Shown here: positions 55,839-64,000 of the stretch, piece after piece
How the letters are laid out: each line of letters starts with the position of its first letter
Position numbering within the stretch: the stretch's first letter is position 1
Notes under the pieces: model-generated
Seen by the model: only the letters and a program-made list of their open reading frames with translations
Told to the model about the DNA's origin: nothing
Database searches by the model: none
DNA from: Enterococcus cecorum DSM 20682 = ATCC 43198
GTDB taxonomy: Bacteria > Bacillota > Bacilli > Lactobacillales > Enterococcaceae
Assembly (NCBI RefSeq): GCF_000407565.1
Contig: NZ_ASWI01000004.1
Coordinates: forward strand, 1,072,001 to 1,136,000
Reading direction: 5' to 3'
DNA length: 64,000 bases
Made by a program: the position numbers and the translations under genes

Positions 55839-56471
55839 TTATAAGTTTTCAATCATTTGTGTCAATTTTTCAGCAAAACGACCAACATGTAAGCCGTCTA
55901 CAAAGCGATGATTGACTTCCAATGAGATCACTAATTCAATTTTGTCCTGATTTTTGCTATATTTTCCCCAACTAATTCGCGGGATATTGTCATCTTTTGC
56001 CTTAGGATTCGCTAAATCACGCTCATTGGTTAAAGCAGTCAAATCAATCCATGGCAAACATGAATAGTAAATCAAGTTTTCTTCATCATAAGGTTCAATA
56101 AAAGTTGCTTGCTGACTTGATTGGACCTTAGCTTGCTGGCAAAAATCACGTAAATCTGCTTTCAAATCCATTGTTACAATATAAAATTGATCACTGTCTT
56201 TTTTCAAATCGGTAAAACTAGGAATCCGTTCAGAATATAGATAGACCTCTTCGTCTTTTAAGAAATAGCGAAAATTTTCTACCTCATTCATCGCTTGGCA
56301 AGTAAGATAAATCAAAGCATAATAAAAAGATAGTTGCGACTCTTTACAATATTTTACTAAGTTTGTCACCTCTTGCTTAAAGCTCACCATGTAAAAAGGA
56401 TTGGACATTTGAGAAAAAAAGGAAAAAACTTCGCGTCGAGGCCAAGTAGCTAAGTCAATTTTTTGCAACAT
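55839..56471 (-). CDS. CatA-like acetyltransferase (chloramphenicol acetyltransferase fold)
   Basis: A 210-residue CAT-family protein. The C-terminal catalytic signature is VNHRFVDGLHVGRF; the canonical resistance enzymes read HHAVCDGFH, so the catalytic His and the DG are kept but the first His is Asn. N-terminal WPRREVFSFFSQMSNPFYMVS matches the CAT fold. Such chromosomal CAT-like genes are common in Firmicutes and usually do not confer resistance; whether this one does is not decided. Convergent with rlmD; 11 bp after polC. Confidence 0.83.
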   Translation of the reverse strand: MLQKIDLATWPRREVFSFFSQMSNPFYMVSFKQEVTNLVKYCKESQLSFYYALIYLTCQAMNEVENFRYFLKDEEVYLYSERIPSFTDLKKDSDQFYIVTMDLKADLRDFCQQAKVQSSQQATFIEPYDEENLIYYSCLPWIDLTALTNERDLANPKAKDDNIPRISWGKYSKNQDKIELVISLEVNHRFVDGLHVGRFAEKLTQMIENL

Positions 56472-56482
56472 AAAGATTCCCC

Positions 56483-59400
56483 CTAAAAGAGATTATCAAA
56501 TAAAGAAAGTTGGTTTTCTTCAGGTAGGCCATCAAGTACCCCATGTTCAGACATATATTCAATCAAAGTTTTTGAAACCTTACCACGAGTGGCTAAGTCT
56601 TCTTTAGATAAAAACGCGCCTTCTTCACGTGCTTGGACAATTTGTTTGGCCACGTTAATTCCCAAACTTGGCACTGCTCGAAATGGCGCAATTAACTTAT
56701 TCCCATCAATGACAAAGTTCACGGCATCTGATTTATAAAGATCAATCATCCCAAATTCAAAACCGCGTTCTAGCATTTCATTGGCCAATTCTAAGACCGT
56801 TAACAAGTTCTTTTCTTTGGTTGAAGCTTCCATTCCTTTTTCATTAATTTCATCCATACGTGCTTTTACTGCTGCTTTTCCTCGAGACATCGCCACCAAA
56901 TCAAAATCATCGGCCCGTACAGAAAAATAAGCACAATAATAAAGAATCGGGAAGTAAACCTTAAAGTAAGCCACCCGTAACGCCATTAAGACATAAGCTG
57001 CAGCATGGGCTTTCGGGAACATATATTTAATCTTCAAACAAGACTCAATATACCACTCTGGAACTTCTTGTTTACGCATTTCCTCTTGCCAATCATCTGG
57101 AATCCCCTTACCTTTACGCACACTTTCCATAATCTTAAAGGCCAGACCATTATCTAGACCCGCATGCATCAAATAAACCATGATATCATCACGACAACCG
57201 ATAACATCGGCTAGCGTTGTGGTACCATTTCGAATCAGTTCTTCAGCATTTCCTAACCATACATCGGTACCATGTGATAGCCCCGAAATTTGAAGCAACT
57301 CAGCAAAGGTATGGGGTTTGGTTTGTTCTAACATGCCACGAACAAAACGCGTCCCAAATTCTGGAATCCCTAATGTCCCTGTTTTTGAACCAATCTGCTC
57401 TTCGGTAACGCCTAATACTTCCGGACCTTGGAAAATTTTCATTACTTCAGGGTCATCTGTCGGAATGGTTTTCGGCTCAATTCCGGATAAATCTTGTAAC
57501 ATCCGAATCACGGTAGGATCATCGTGACCTAGAATATCAAGTTTTAAAATATTATCATGAATCGAATGGAAATCAAAGTGTGTGGTACGCCATTCTGCAT
57601 TAATATCGTCAGCTGGATATTGAATAGGGGTAAAATCATACACATCCATATAATCTGGAATAACGATAATCCCACCAGGATGCTGACCAGTCGTACGTTT
57701 CACACCGGTAGCTCCTTTAGCCAAACGATCCACTTCAGCACTACGGTAGTGAAGATCATTATCACGCTCATAGCCTTTCACAAATCCGTACGCTGTCTTA
57801 TCGGCTACCGTACCAATCGTTCCTGCGCGATACACATAATCTTCACCGAACAAGACTTTGGTATAGTTATGCGCTTGGGGTTGATATTCACCTGAGAAGT
57901 TCAAATCAATATCGGGAACCTTATCTCCGTGGAAACCTAAGAAAGTCTCAAACGGAATATCATGCCCATCTTTTTTCAAACGAGTACCACATTTTGGGCA
58001 GGCTTTTTCCGGCATATCAAAGCCAGAACCAAATTCACCATTAATATAGAACTCCGAATACTGACAATTTGGACAATGATAATGAGGTGCTAACGGATTC
58101 ACCTCAGTAATTCCCGTCATCGTAGCAACAAAACTCGAACCCACGGATCCACGGGAACCAACCAAATAGCCATCCTCGTTACTCTTATGCACTAATTTTT
58201 GAGCAATCAAGTAAATCACTGAGAATCCATTCCCGATAATCGAATTTAATTCTTTTTCTAAACGCTTTTCAACAATTTCAGGTAGTGGATCCCCGTATAA
58301 TTCTTTGGCCCGTTTATAACTTAACTCCGTAATTTCTTCTTCTGAACCAGGAATTTTTGGCGTATATAAATCATCTTTGACCGGAATGACGACTTCACAC
58401 TGCTCATTAATCAAATTAGGATTCGTCACAACAATCTCTTGGGCTTTTTCCGCTCCTAAAAATTGAAACTCAGTTAACATTTCATCAGTCGTTCTAAAAT
58501 GAACATCTGGTAAATTATGACGATTTAATGGATTACCCGGTCCCATTGAGTTAATCAAAATCTTGCGGTAAATGGCATCTTCTTTATTTAAATAATGGAC
58601 ATTTCCGGTTGCTACGACAGGCTTACCTAATTCTTCACCAATTGTAACCAGATTTTTGATAATTTCTTCTAAGTCTTTTTCATTTTTCACTAATTCTTGC
58701 TCAATCAAAGGGGCATACACTGGTTTAGGCATGACTTCGATAAAATCATAGAATTGTGCCAGTTCTTTTGCCGCAGCACGACCTTTTTGCATCATCGCGA
58801 CAAAGACTTCCCCTTTATCACAGCCAGTACCGACTATCAATCCTTCTCTTAAGCGTGTCAATTCTGTTCGAGGAATGCGCGGTACCTTATCATGGAAATA
58901 TTTCACATTAGATAAAGAAATCAATTTAAATAAATTTTTCAAGCCAGCTTGTGTCGTTACTAAGATCGTCGCATGGAAAGGACGTGCCAATTTATAAGCA
59001 TTTTCGCCACCAACACCACGATTTAAATCTTGGTGTAACTTCATATCATGCTTTTCCATTGCCTCTTTAATAAAAATCCAAGCTAGATGCGCCGTTGCTT
59101 CTGAGTCATAGATTGCCCGATGATGATGCTCTAAGCCAACGTTAAATTTCTTAGTCAAAACACCTAAGCCAAAACGTTTGAAATCTGGATACAAATAACG
59201 TGCAAGTTCTAACGTATCAATGACTGGATTCGTTGAAATTGGCATGCCTTTTTTATCATAGCTCGTATTTAAAAAGCTAATATCAAAAGAAGCATTATGG
59301 GCCACTAAAATCGCATCACCCGTAAACTCTTTAAACATCTGCAAGACTTCTGCTTCTGATTTAGAGCCGCGAACCATATCATCGGTAATACCAGTTAATT

Positions 59401-60832
59401 GAATTGTAGTATTCGATAGTGGATGCCCTGGATCAATAAACTCATCAAAGGTATCAATAATATTGCCTTTATGCATTTTGACAGCCGCTAATTCAATAAT
59501 CGTATCGTAGACAGCTGAAAGTCCGGTTGTTTCCACGTCAAACACGACATAAGTAGCATCTTCTAAATCGATAGGTGCTGGATTATAAGCCACTTCGACA
59601 CGGTCATCAACAATATTCGCCTCAATTCCGTAGATAATCTTCACACCAGCCTTTTTCCCAGCTTGATGCGCTTCTGGAAAGGCCTGAGCACCCCCATGAT
59701 CGGTAATGGCAATCGCTTTATGCCCCCATTTTCCAGCTTGGGTAACTAAATCTGTAATCGAATTGGTCGCATCCATGGTTGACATATTCGAATGTAGATG
59801 TAATTCTACTCGTTTTTGGTCCTCTGGTGCATAATCTTTTCTACTTGCATGGGACACTTCAGAAATATCTTGAGCCATCATCGTTAACTCATGTGAAAAA
59901 CTATCTTCTTGAATACTTCCACGCGCTTTTACCCACATGCCTTTTTTCAGCGCGTTAAACAGTTCTACATCTTTATCATTATTTGAAAAGCGTTTAACAA
60001 TGAATGAAGAAGTATAGTCAGTAATTTTTATTTGTAACAAGGAACGCTTCGAACGCAACTCACGAATCTCAATATCAAAAATATAGCCTTCAAAGAGCAC
60101 GCGGTTTTCTTCTTCAACAATCTCAACCATTGGCGTAATTTCATCACTCGGATTAATTTCACGTCCCAACTGGATAGGTCCAGAAAAGCTCGCTCCTTCT
60201 TCGACCTTTTCTTGTTTGCGTTTTTCTTGATTGGCAATGGCTTTAGCGGCATTTTCCATCATGATTTGTGCTTGGGCCTGTTGATGTTCTTCGTAAGCTT
60301 GTTGTTCTAAACTAGCTAATTCGGCATCCAATTGCAAATTTAAACGGATTCTAGGAAAACCAAACTGCTGGTAATTTTTCTCAATCTTTGGCAAATATTG
60401 CTGGCTTAATAAAGGCATAATAGATTCAGAACTAACCGATAAATAAATCTTATTCCCATTTAGAATTGGTTTTTGTCCCTTTAAAGCTTGTTGTAACATT
60501 GGGGTATCACATTGCGCCTTCACAAGTGCCAAGGAATAATAATCTTGCAATAACTGTTGATTAAATTGCGTATTCTCAGCTTCAATAAACAACTGAACTT
60601 CTGCAATATTCTTAAAAGCCGCTTCTAAATGACTCACAAATGAATGATAAAGTTCAAAAGGTAAAATCTCCGCAAACTGTAGATAAAACAGCCATTTACG
60701 TTCAGCTTTTAAGACTTTGACTTGTTTCATCTGACCTTGCTTGATTAAAGGATGTTGCAAAATTTCAGGTGATAATTTCATTTGTTCAAGTAAGATATGA
60801 TATTTTTCTTGTTGGATAGACAAAACAGACAC
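56483..60832 (-). CDS. polC: DNA polymerase III alpha subunit, Gram-positive type (PolC)
   Basis: The 1449-residue replicative polymerase with built-in proofreading. Order: N-terminal domains (1-220), OB fold (about 235-320), PHP domain beginning [16 protein letters not shown] (about 335), the inserted DnaQ-like exonuclease with [17 protein letters not shown] (about 420), the second half of PHP, then the catalytic palm with a zinc-binding [10 protein letters not shown]...CPKCG and [11 protein letters not shown], fingers and C-terminal helix-hairpin-helix. The length is typical. Downstream of the proS-like gene, order rseP-proS-polC as in Enterococcus. Confidence 0.98.
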   Translation of the reverse strand: MSVLSIQQEKYHILLEQMKLSPEILQHPLIKQGQMKQVKVLKAERKWLFYLQFAEILPFELYHSFVSHLEAAFKNIAEVQLFIEAENTQFNQQLLQDYYSLALVKAQCDTPMLQQALKGQKPILNGNKIYLSVSSESIMPLLSQQYLPKIEKNYQQFGFPRIRLNLQLDAELASLEQQAYEEHQQAQAQIMMENAAKAIANQEKRKQEKVEEGASFSGPIQLGREINPSDEITPMVEIVEEENRVLFEGYIFDIEIRELRSKRSLLQIKITDYTSSFIVKRFSNNDKDVELFNALKKGMWVKARGSIQEDSFSHELTMMAQDISEVSHASRKDYAPEDQKRVELHLHSNMSTMDATNSITDLVTQAGKWGHKAIAITDHGGAQAFPEAHQAGKKAGVKIIYGIEANIVDDRVEVAYNPAPIDLEDATYVVFDVETTGLSAVYDTIIELAAVKMHKGNIIDTFDEFIDPGHPLSNTTIQLTGITDDMVRGSKSEAEVLQMFKEFTGDAILVAHNASFDISFLNTSYDKKGMPISTNPVIDTLELARYLYPDFKRFGLGVLTKKFNVGLEHHHRAIYDSEATAHLAWIFIKEAMEKHDMKLHQDLNRGVGGENAYKLARPFHATILVTTQAGLKNLFKLISLSNVKYFHDKVPRIPRTELTRLREGLIVGTGCDKGEVFVAMMQKGRAAAKELAQFYDFIEVMPKPVYAPLIEQELVKNEKDLEEIIKNLVTIGEELGKPVVATGNVHYLNKEDAIYRKILINSMGPGNPLNRHNLPDVHFRTTDEMLTEFQFLGAEKAQEIVVTNPNLINEQCEVVIPVKDDLYTPKIPGSEEEITELSYKRAKELYGDPLPEIVEKRLEKELNSIIGNGFSVIYLIAQKLVHKSNEDGYLVGSRGSVGSSFVATMTGITEVNPLAPHYHCPNCQYSEFYINGEFGSGFDMPEKACPKCGTRLKKDGHDIPFETFLGFHGDKVPDIDLNFSGEYQPQAHNYTKVLFGEDYVYRAGTIGTVADKTAYGFVKGYERDNDLHYRSAEVDRLAKGATGVKRTTGQHPGGIIVIPDYMDVYDFTPIQYPADDINAEWRTTHFDFHSIHDNILKLDILGHDDPTVIRMLQDLSGIEPKTIPTDDPEVMKIFQGPEVLGVTEEQIGSKTGTLGIPEFGTRFVRGMLEQTKPHTFAELLQISGLSHGTDVWLGNAEELIRNGTTTLADVIGCRDDIMVYLMHAGLDNGLAFKIMESVRKGKGIPDDWQEEMRKQEVPEWYIESCLKIKYMFPKAHAAAYVLMALRVAYFKVYFPILYYCAYFSVRADDFDLVAMSRGKAAVKARMDEINEKGMEASTKEKNLLTVLELANEMLERGFEFGMIDLYKSDAVNFVIDGNKLIAPFRAVPSLGINVAKQIVQAREEGAFLSKEDLATRGKVSKTLIEYMSEHGVLDGLPEENQLSLFDNLF

Positions 60833-60919
60833 CTCTTTTTTTTAACAATAAATAAACGTACAATCTATTATAGCAAAAAAAGCGATAGTCCGCGAAAGAA
60901 AATTCACGGCTACCACTTC

Positions 60920-62515
60920 TTATTCTGCATTTTGAGATAATAGAATTTCTAATGTCCCGAGTAAGTCATCTAAACGCACTTCCACCTTAGATTGACTAGA
61001 CATAATTTCTAATTCCACGACTTGATCGGCTGCTTTTTTACCGACAACGATGCGAATCGGACAACCAATCAAATCCGCTTCAGCAAATTTCACGCCAATA
61101 CGTTCCTCACGATCATCGACAAGTACTTCATAATTGGCCTGAATTAATTTTTCCTCAACAAATTGCATCAATTGCTTTTGATAATAATCTTGAATTTCCA
61201 CAGCAATCAGATGCACATCAAAAGGCGCAATAGCACGAGGCCAACTCATTTTTTGACCCACACGCTTTTGATCGACAATTAAAGCAAAGATTTCTGATAA
61301 ATTCATCGCAAAATGGCCTAATTCGATCTGAACACGCTCATTTTCATCATTGGTCACGTGAAAAACGGAAGAATCAATCGCACGCATATTTTCCACACGA
61401 GCAATTCTAACAGCCGAACTTGCCTCTAGTATTCCTTGACTTTCAATAGCTGTTTCACCAGAGTGCACCAAACGCAAATCAACAAATTGAACTTGTTCAA
61501 AATTTGCTAGATTGACATTTTGATAGTTCTCAGCAAGAAATACACAATCTGCTAAAAGATAATTTGCTTGCGTTAAGACGGTCTCATCCGCATAAATCTC
61601 ACATTCAGTCAACAAATCATCCAAACTGGCAAAAACCTTCTCACCTTCAAAGTCTACTATCTCTTCAGTTGCTAAAACTTTATGCAATTTAACTACACTT
61701 AATTCATCCTCTTGACGCATAAAGACGGCAATGATTTTCTCTGCTTGTTTGAATAGCTGAATTTGTAGCCTTGGCGCATCCTTTTCAATAGATTGAATCT
61801 GCTCCAACGCCAGATAATTTTTAGCACTCACCTTGTTACTACCTTGACTAATTGCTAAAGTCTGTAAAGCTGCATACGAACCTAAAGAAGCCTTCAGCAC
61901 TGTCTCATAGCCATTTTCGGTATCTCCGGTAAAAACTTTTGATTGTAAGGCATGAATACCATCGCCAGTTAACATCGCAAAGTCAATCTCACATTTACTT
62001 AAAAACTGGCTGATTGCCTTTAGTAGCTGCTGATAAATTGCTTCACGTCCTTCTTTTGTTGGATGAAGAAAGAATCCATCGACAAAAAGTTCATGCGTTT
62101 CTTTTAATAAAGAGTGCATTCGCTTAACTTCATCTACCGCAATGGTTTGTACTTGATAAAAAGTAAGTGGTAGTTGACGATAAGACTGAATTTCGCGACT
62201 TAATAACTGAATCACCGAAAAATCAGTTAAAGCTAAATCAGTCACCAGCTGCAACTGATTATCGGTTAAGACACTTTCCTGTTGTGCCAATTGATTCGTC
62301 ACACTAAAACGTAACTCATTAGCATCTAAAGCACGTAATTCAGCACGCAATAATAATTCTAGCTTTTGAATAATTCGATTGGCTAAGGGCAGGTAAGCAA
62401 AATCATGACTGCCTACTTGACGAATATAGCCACCTTTTAAAAGTAACTGAATATACTCTGCCCCTTCTGTAGACGAATCTTTCAAAGTTGGAATAAATAA
62501 ATTTGACTGTTTCAT
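60920..62515 (-). CDS. Prolyl-tRNA synthetase-like protein lacking the class II catalytic motifs
   Basis: The gene occupies the proS position between rseP and polC and is clearly homologous to bacterial ProRS at both ends: residues 1-60 (MKQSNLFIPTLKDSSTEGAE, GGYIRQVGSHDFAYLPLANR) and the C-terminal anticodon-binding domain (SWPRAIAPFDVHLIAVEIQD, EVLVDDREERIGVKFAEADL, IGCPIRIVVGKKAAD). The middle has decayed in an open frame: PTHEE is now DFSVI, motif 2 FRDEKR...RGREFxMKD reads AVDEVKR...KETHELFVDG, and motif 3 GxYGIGxSRL reads GHFAMNLSEI. It is 531 residues against about 570 for enterococcal ProRS. It should not bind ATP or charge tRNA. A second, functional ProRS elsewhere in the genome is implied. 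It may be a tRNA-binding or regulatory paralogue. Confidence 0.85.
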   Translation of the reverse strand: MKQSNLFIPTLKDSSTEGAEYIQLLLKGGYIRQVGSHDFAYLPLANRIIQKLELLLRAELRALDANELRFSVTNQLAQQESVLTDNQLQLVTDLALTDFSVIQLLSREIQSYRQLPLTFYQVQTIAVDEVKRMHSLLKETHELFVDGFFLHPTKEGREAIYQQLLKAISQFLSKCEIDFAMLTGDGIHALQSKVFTGDTENGYETVLKASLGSYAALQTLAISQGSNKVSAKNYLALEQIQSIEKDAPRLQIQLFKQAEKIIAVFMRQEDELSVVKLHKVLATEEIVDFEGEKVFASLDDLLTECEIYADETVLTQANYLLADCVFLAENYQNVNLANFEQVQFVDLRLVHSGETAIESQGILEASSAVRIARVENMRAIDSSVFHVTNDENERVQIELGHFAMNLSEIFALIVDQKRVGQKMSWPRAIAPFDVHLIAVEIQDYYQKQLMQFVEEKLIQANYEVLVDDREERIGVKFAEADLIGCPIRIVVGKKAADQVVELEIMSSQSKVEVRLDDLLGTLEILLSQNAE

Positions 62516-62531
62516 TTTTAACCCCTAAAAA

Positions 62532-63800
62532 TTATCTAAAAAACATCCTTTGAATATCATTCCAAGTGACTAAAACAAAGAGCAATAAAATCATCCCTAC
62601 ACCAATCATGGTAATAATACCTTCGTGTTCTGGCTTTAAGGGTTTGCGACGAATCGCTTCTAAAATATTTAATACGAGCTTCCCACCATCTAAGGCTGGA
62701 ATTGGAAGTAAATTAAAAATCCCAATATTCACTGAAATCAACGCCATATACGCAATAATCGTAATGAGACCTTCATTGGCTACCTGCGCAGATTGTTGGA
62801 AAATTGCTACTGGACCACCTAACTTATTAATATCAGGCTGGACAATAATTGATTTCAAAGCTTGGAAAATCTGAGTGGCCATATTTATCGACACTTCAAA
62901 ACCACCTGTAATCATTGTCATCACACCAGTTTTCTTATACATGGTAATCCCAATTTGGCCAACTTTTTCATCATTGACCGTCACTGTTTTAGGTGTTAAG
63001 GTCGTGGTTTTGGTTTGACCATCGCGTATATATTTGACTTTAAGTGATTTTCCTGGATTTTTTTGAATTTCATCTACCAAATCATTCCAGTTACTAATTT
63101 TCTTGTTAGCAATTGTTTTAATTTCATCCCCTTGTTTCAATCCCGCTTGACTCGCAGGGGAATCAGGCATAATTTCGCCTAATTTGGAGGTGTTCGGATC
63201 ACTCATCCCACCTTGAATAAAGACCAAAATCACACATAAGACAAAAGTTAAGATAAAATTGTTTAACGGACCTGCAAAATTAGTAAGCATGCGTTGCCAT
63301 AATTTAGCTGACTGGAACTGTACATCTCGTGGTGCGATGCGAATCTCCGTACCATCTGATTCAATCACGGTTGCATCATGATCGACAGCAAAACGTACAA
63401 GATCGCTATCGTCTCCATTGACATAACCTTCAACATAGAGCTCATCTTCTAAATCACTATCGGCAACCTCAAACGGAATACTATTTTCCAATTCCACTTT
63501 TTCGCAGCAATTCATCTTGTGCACGACATTGTTTTCATCCACTACTAATGAAATAAACATCCCTGGTGTTAAGTCTCCACCTTCGTCTGCACCAGCCATG
63601 CGCACATAGCCGCCTAATGGAAGCAAGCGAATCGTATAGGCCACCCCATCTTTTCCTTGTTTGGCAAAGACTTTCGGACCCATCCCGATTGAAAATTCAC
63701 GCACTAAAATACCAGATTTACGTGCAAAATAAAAATGTCCAAACTCATGAACAATGACGATAACTGAAAAGATAATCAAAAATACTAGAATCGATTTCAT
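62532..63800 (-). CDS. rseP: RIP metalloprotease RseP (Eep-like)
   Basis: A 422-residue intramembrane zinc protease. HEFGH at residues 18-22 in the first helix and LLPIPALDGGKLVLN near the C-terminus hold the zinc ligands; a PDZ domain with ASQAGLKQGDEIKTIANKKI lies between, and SAKLWQRMLTNFAGPLNNFIL begins the third helix. The extra segment at about 85-150 is also found in enterococcal Eep. In enterococci the enzyme cleaves sex-pheromone lipoprotein signal peptides and anti-sigma factor. Start is ATG at 63798-63800; the 14 upstream codons in the open frame lack homology. Confidence 0.95.
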   Translation of the reverse strand: MKSILVFLIIFSVIVIVHEFGHFYFARKSGILVREFSIGMGPKVFAKQGKDGVAYTIRLLPLGGYVRMAGADEGGDLTPGMFISLVVDENNVVHKMNCCEKVELENSIPFEVADSDLEDELYVEGYVNGDDSDLVRFAVDHDATVIESDGTEIRIAPRDVQFQSAKLWQRMLTNFAGPLNNFILTFVLCVILVFIQGGMSDPNTSKLGEIMPDSPASQAGLKQGDEIKTIANKKISNWNDLVDEIQKNPGKSLKVKYIRDGQTKTTTLTPKTVTVNDEKVGQIGITMYKKTGVMTMITGGFEVSINMATQIFQALKSIIVQPDINKLGGPVAIFQQSAQVANEGLITIIAYMALISVNIGIFNLLPIPALDGGKLVLNILEAIRRKPLKPEHEGIITMIGVGMILLLFVLVTWNDIQRMFFR

Positions 63801-64000
63801 CTCATCACTCGCTTTCTCAAAAATTATTTTTAATCTAAACAAATTCTTTGGTAAACACCTTTTCTTACTTATTACCCATTTTACAGTTTCTTATCTTATT
63901 TTTAAAGTTTTTTAGCTAAATATTGCGAAGATTTAACAGAGTAGACATGATTTTGCAAAGTTAAATTTGCGACAGATACGTATAAATATCAGCAAAAGTC
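63801..64000 (-). other. Upstream region of rseP
   Basis: About 200 bp without a coding frame to the window edge. Two possible minus-strand promoters are seen (TTGCAA with TTAAAT at 16 bp, and TTTAAA with TAAAAT at 17 bp), neither decisive. Confidence 0.4.

Noticed and set aside
63350-63560. Apparent insertion in RseP between the first helices and the PDZ domain
   Set aside because: At first it looked novel, but enterococcal Eep has the same segment; it is a lineage feature.
1-64000. CRISPR array, prophage, tRNA or rRNA
   Set aside because: No regularly spaced repeats, no phage structural or integrase genes, and no tRNA/rRNA sequence were found on either strand by reading.

Overview
The window looks like a chromosomal segment from a low-GC Gram-positive coccus of the Lactobacillales, most likely the Enterococcaceae. 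The evidence is the gene order (rimP-nusA-ylxR-ylxQ-infB-rbfA, yqeG-yqeH-yhbY-nadD-yqeK-rsfS-yqeM, fabT-fabH-acpP...accA, rseP-proS-polC), the Gram-positive PolC, the RseP that resembles enterococcal Eep, the low GC content and the protein sequences themselves. Nearly all genes lie on the minus strand. Plus-strand exceptions are helD, the dipeptidase/TMEM175 pair, clpE with a DUF1827 gene, and rlmCD.

Layout: 1-8203 holds ribF (cut by the window edge), truB, a TetR regulator and the rimP-to-rbfA translation/transcription operon. 8330-9390 is a decayed accessory island: an orphan HigA-like antitoxin, an N-terminal stub of a class III/IV lanthipeptide synthetase and, upstream of it, a 32-codon gene that looks like a lanthipeptide precursor with its own promoter, palindromic operator and attenuator. 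9430-14450 holds T-box-controlled thrS, a 4-oxalocrotonate-type tautomerase and the RNA polymerase recycling factor helD. 14541-15190 is another decayed patch with a possible small RNA. 15241-21860 holds a YeeN/YebC-type regulator, tmcAL and the ribosome-assembly/NAD cluster. 21968-26899 holds a broken small gene, a large palindromic element, amidase and thioesterase genes and a glutamine-type ABC transporter. 27119-35905 is the type II fatty acid synthesis operon with its repressor FabT. 36042-42713 holds YkuJ, a beta-hydroxyacid dehydrogenase, a glycolipid glucosyltransferase, a broken dipeptidase, a TMEM175-type channel and ptsHI. 42846-52751 holds CtsR-controlled clpE, prfC, a CNNM transporter, an AI-2E family protein, Ntdp, mutY and recX. 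52881-63800 holds rlmCD, a complete IS3-family insertion sequence, a CAT-like acetyltransferase, polC, a proS-like gene and rseP.

The genes are mostly housekeeping, but several are unusual. (1) The gene in the proS position keeps a good anticodon-binding domain while all three class II synthetase motifs have been lost in an open frame, so it should not be able to activate proline. (2) rsfS has no ATG, GTG or TTG in frame; an AUA codon sits at the homologous start, 8 nt after a perfect Shine-Dalgarno sequence. helD also lacks a well-placed standard start. (3) A relic class III-like lanthipeptide locus has an intact precursor-like gene. (4) The fatty acid cluster lacks an enoyl-ACP reductase. 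(5) A 1537-bp IS3-family element has split a convergent terminator hairpin. Several genes (dipeptidase, an HTH gene, a small antitoxin-like gene) carry single nonsense codons, so the genome seems to be decaying in places. Start codons were chosen from Shine-Dalgarno spacing and often differ from the longest open frame. No tRNA, rRNA or CRISPR array was found.
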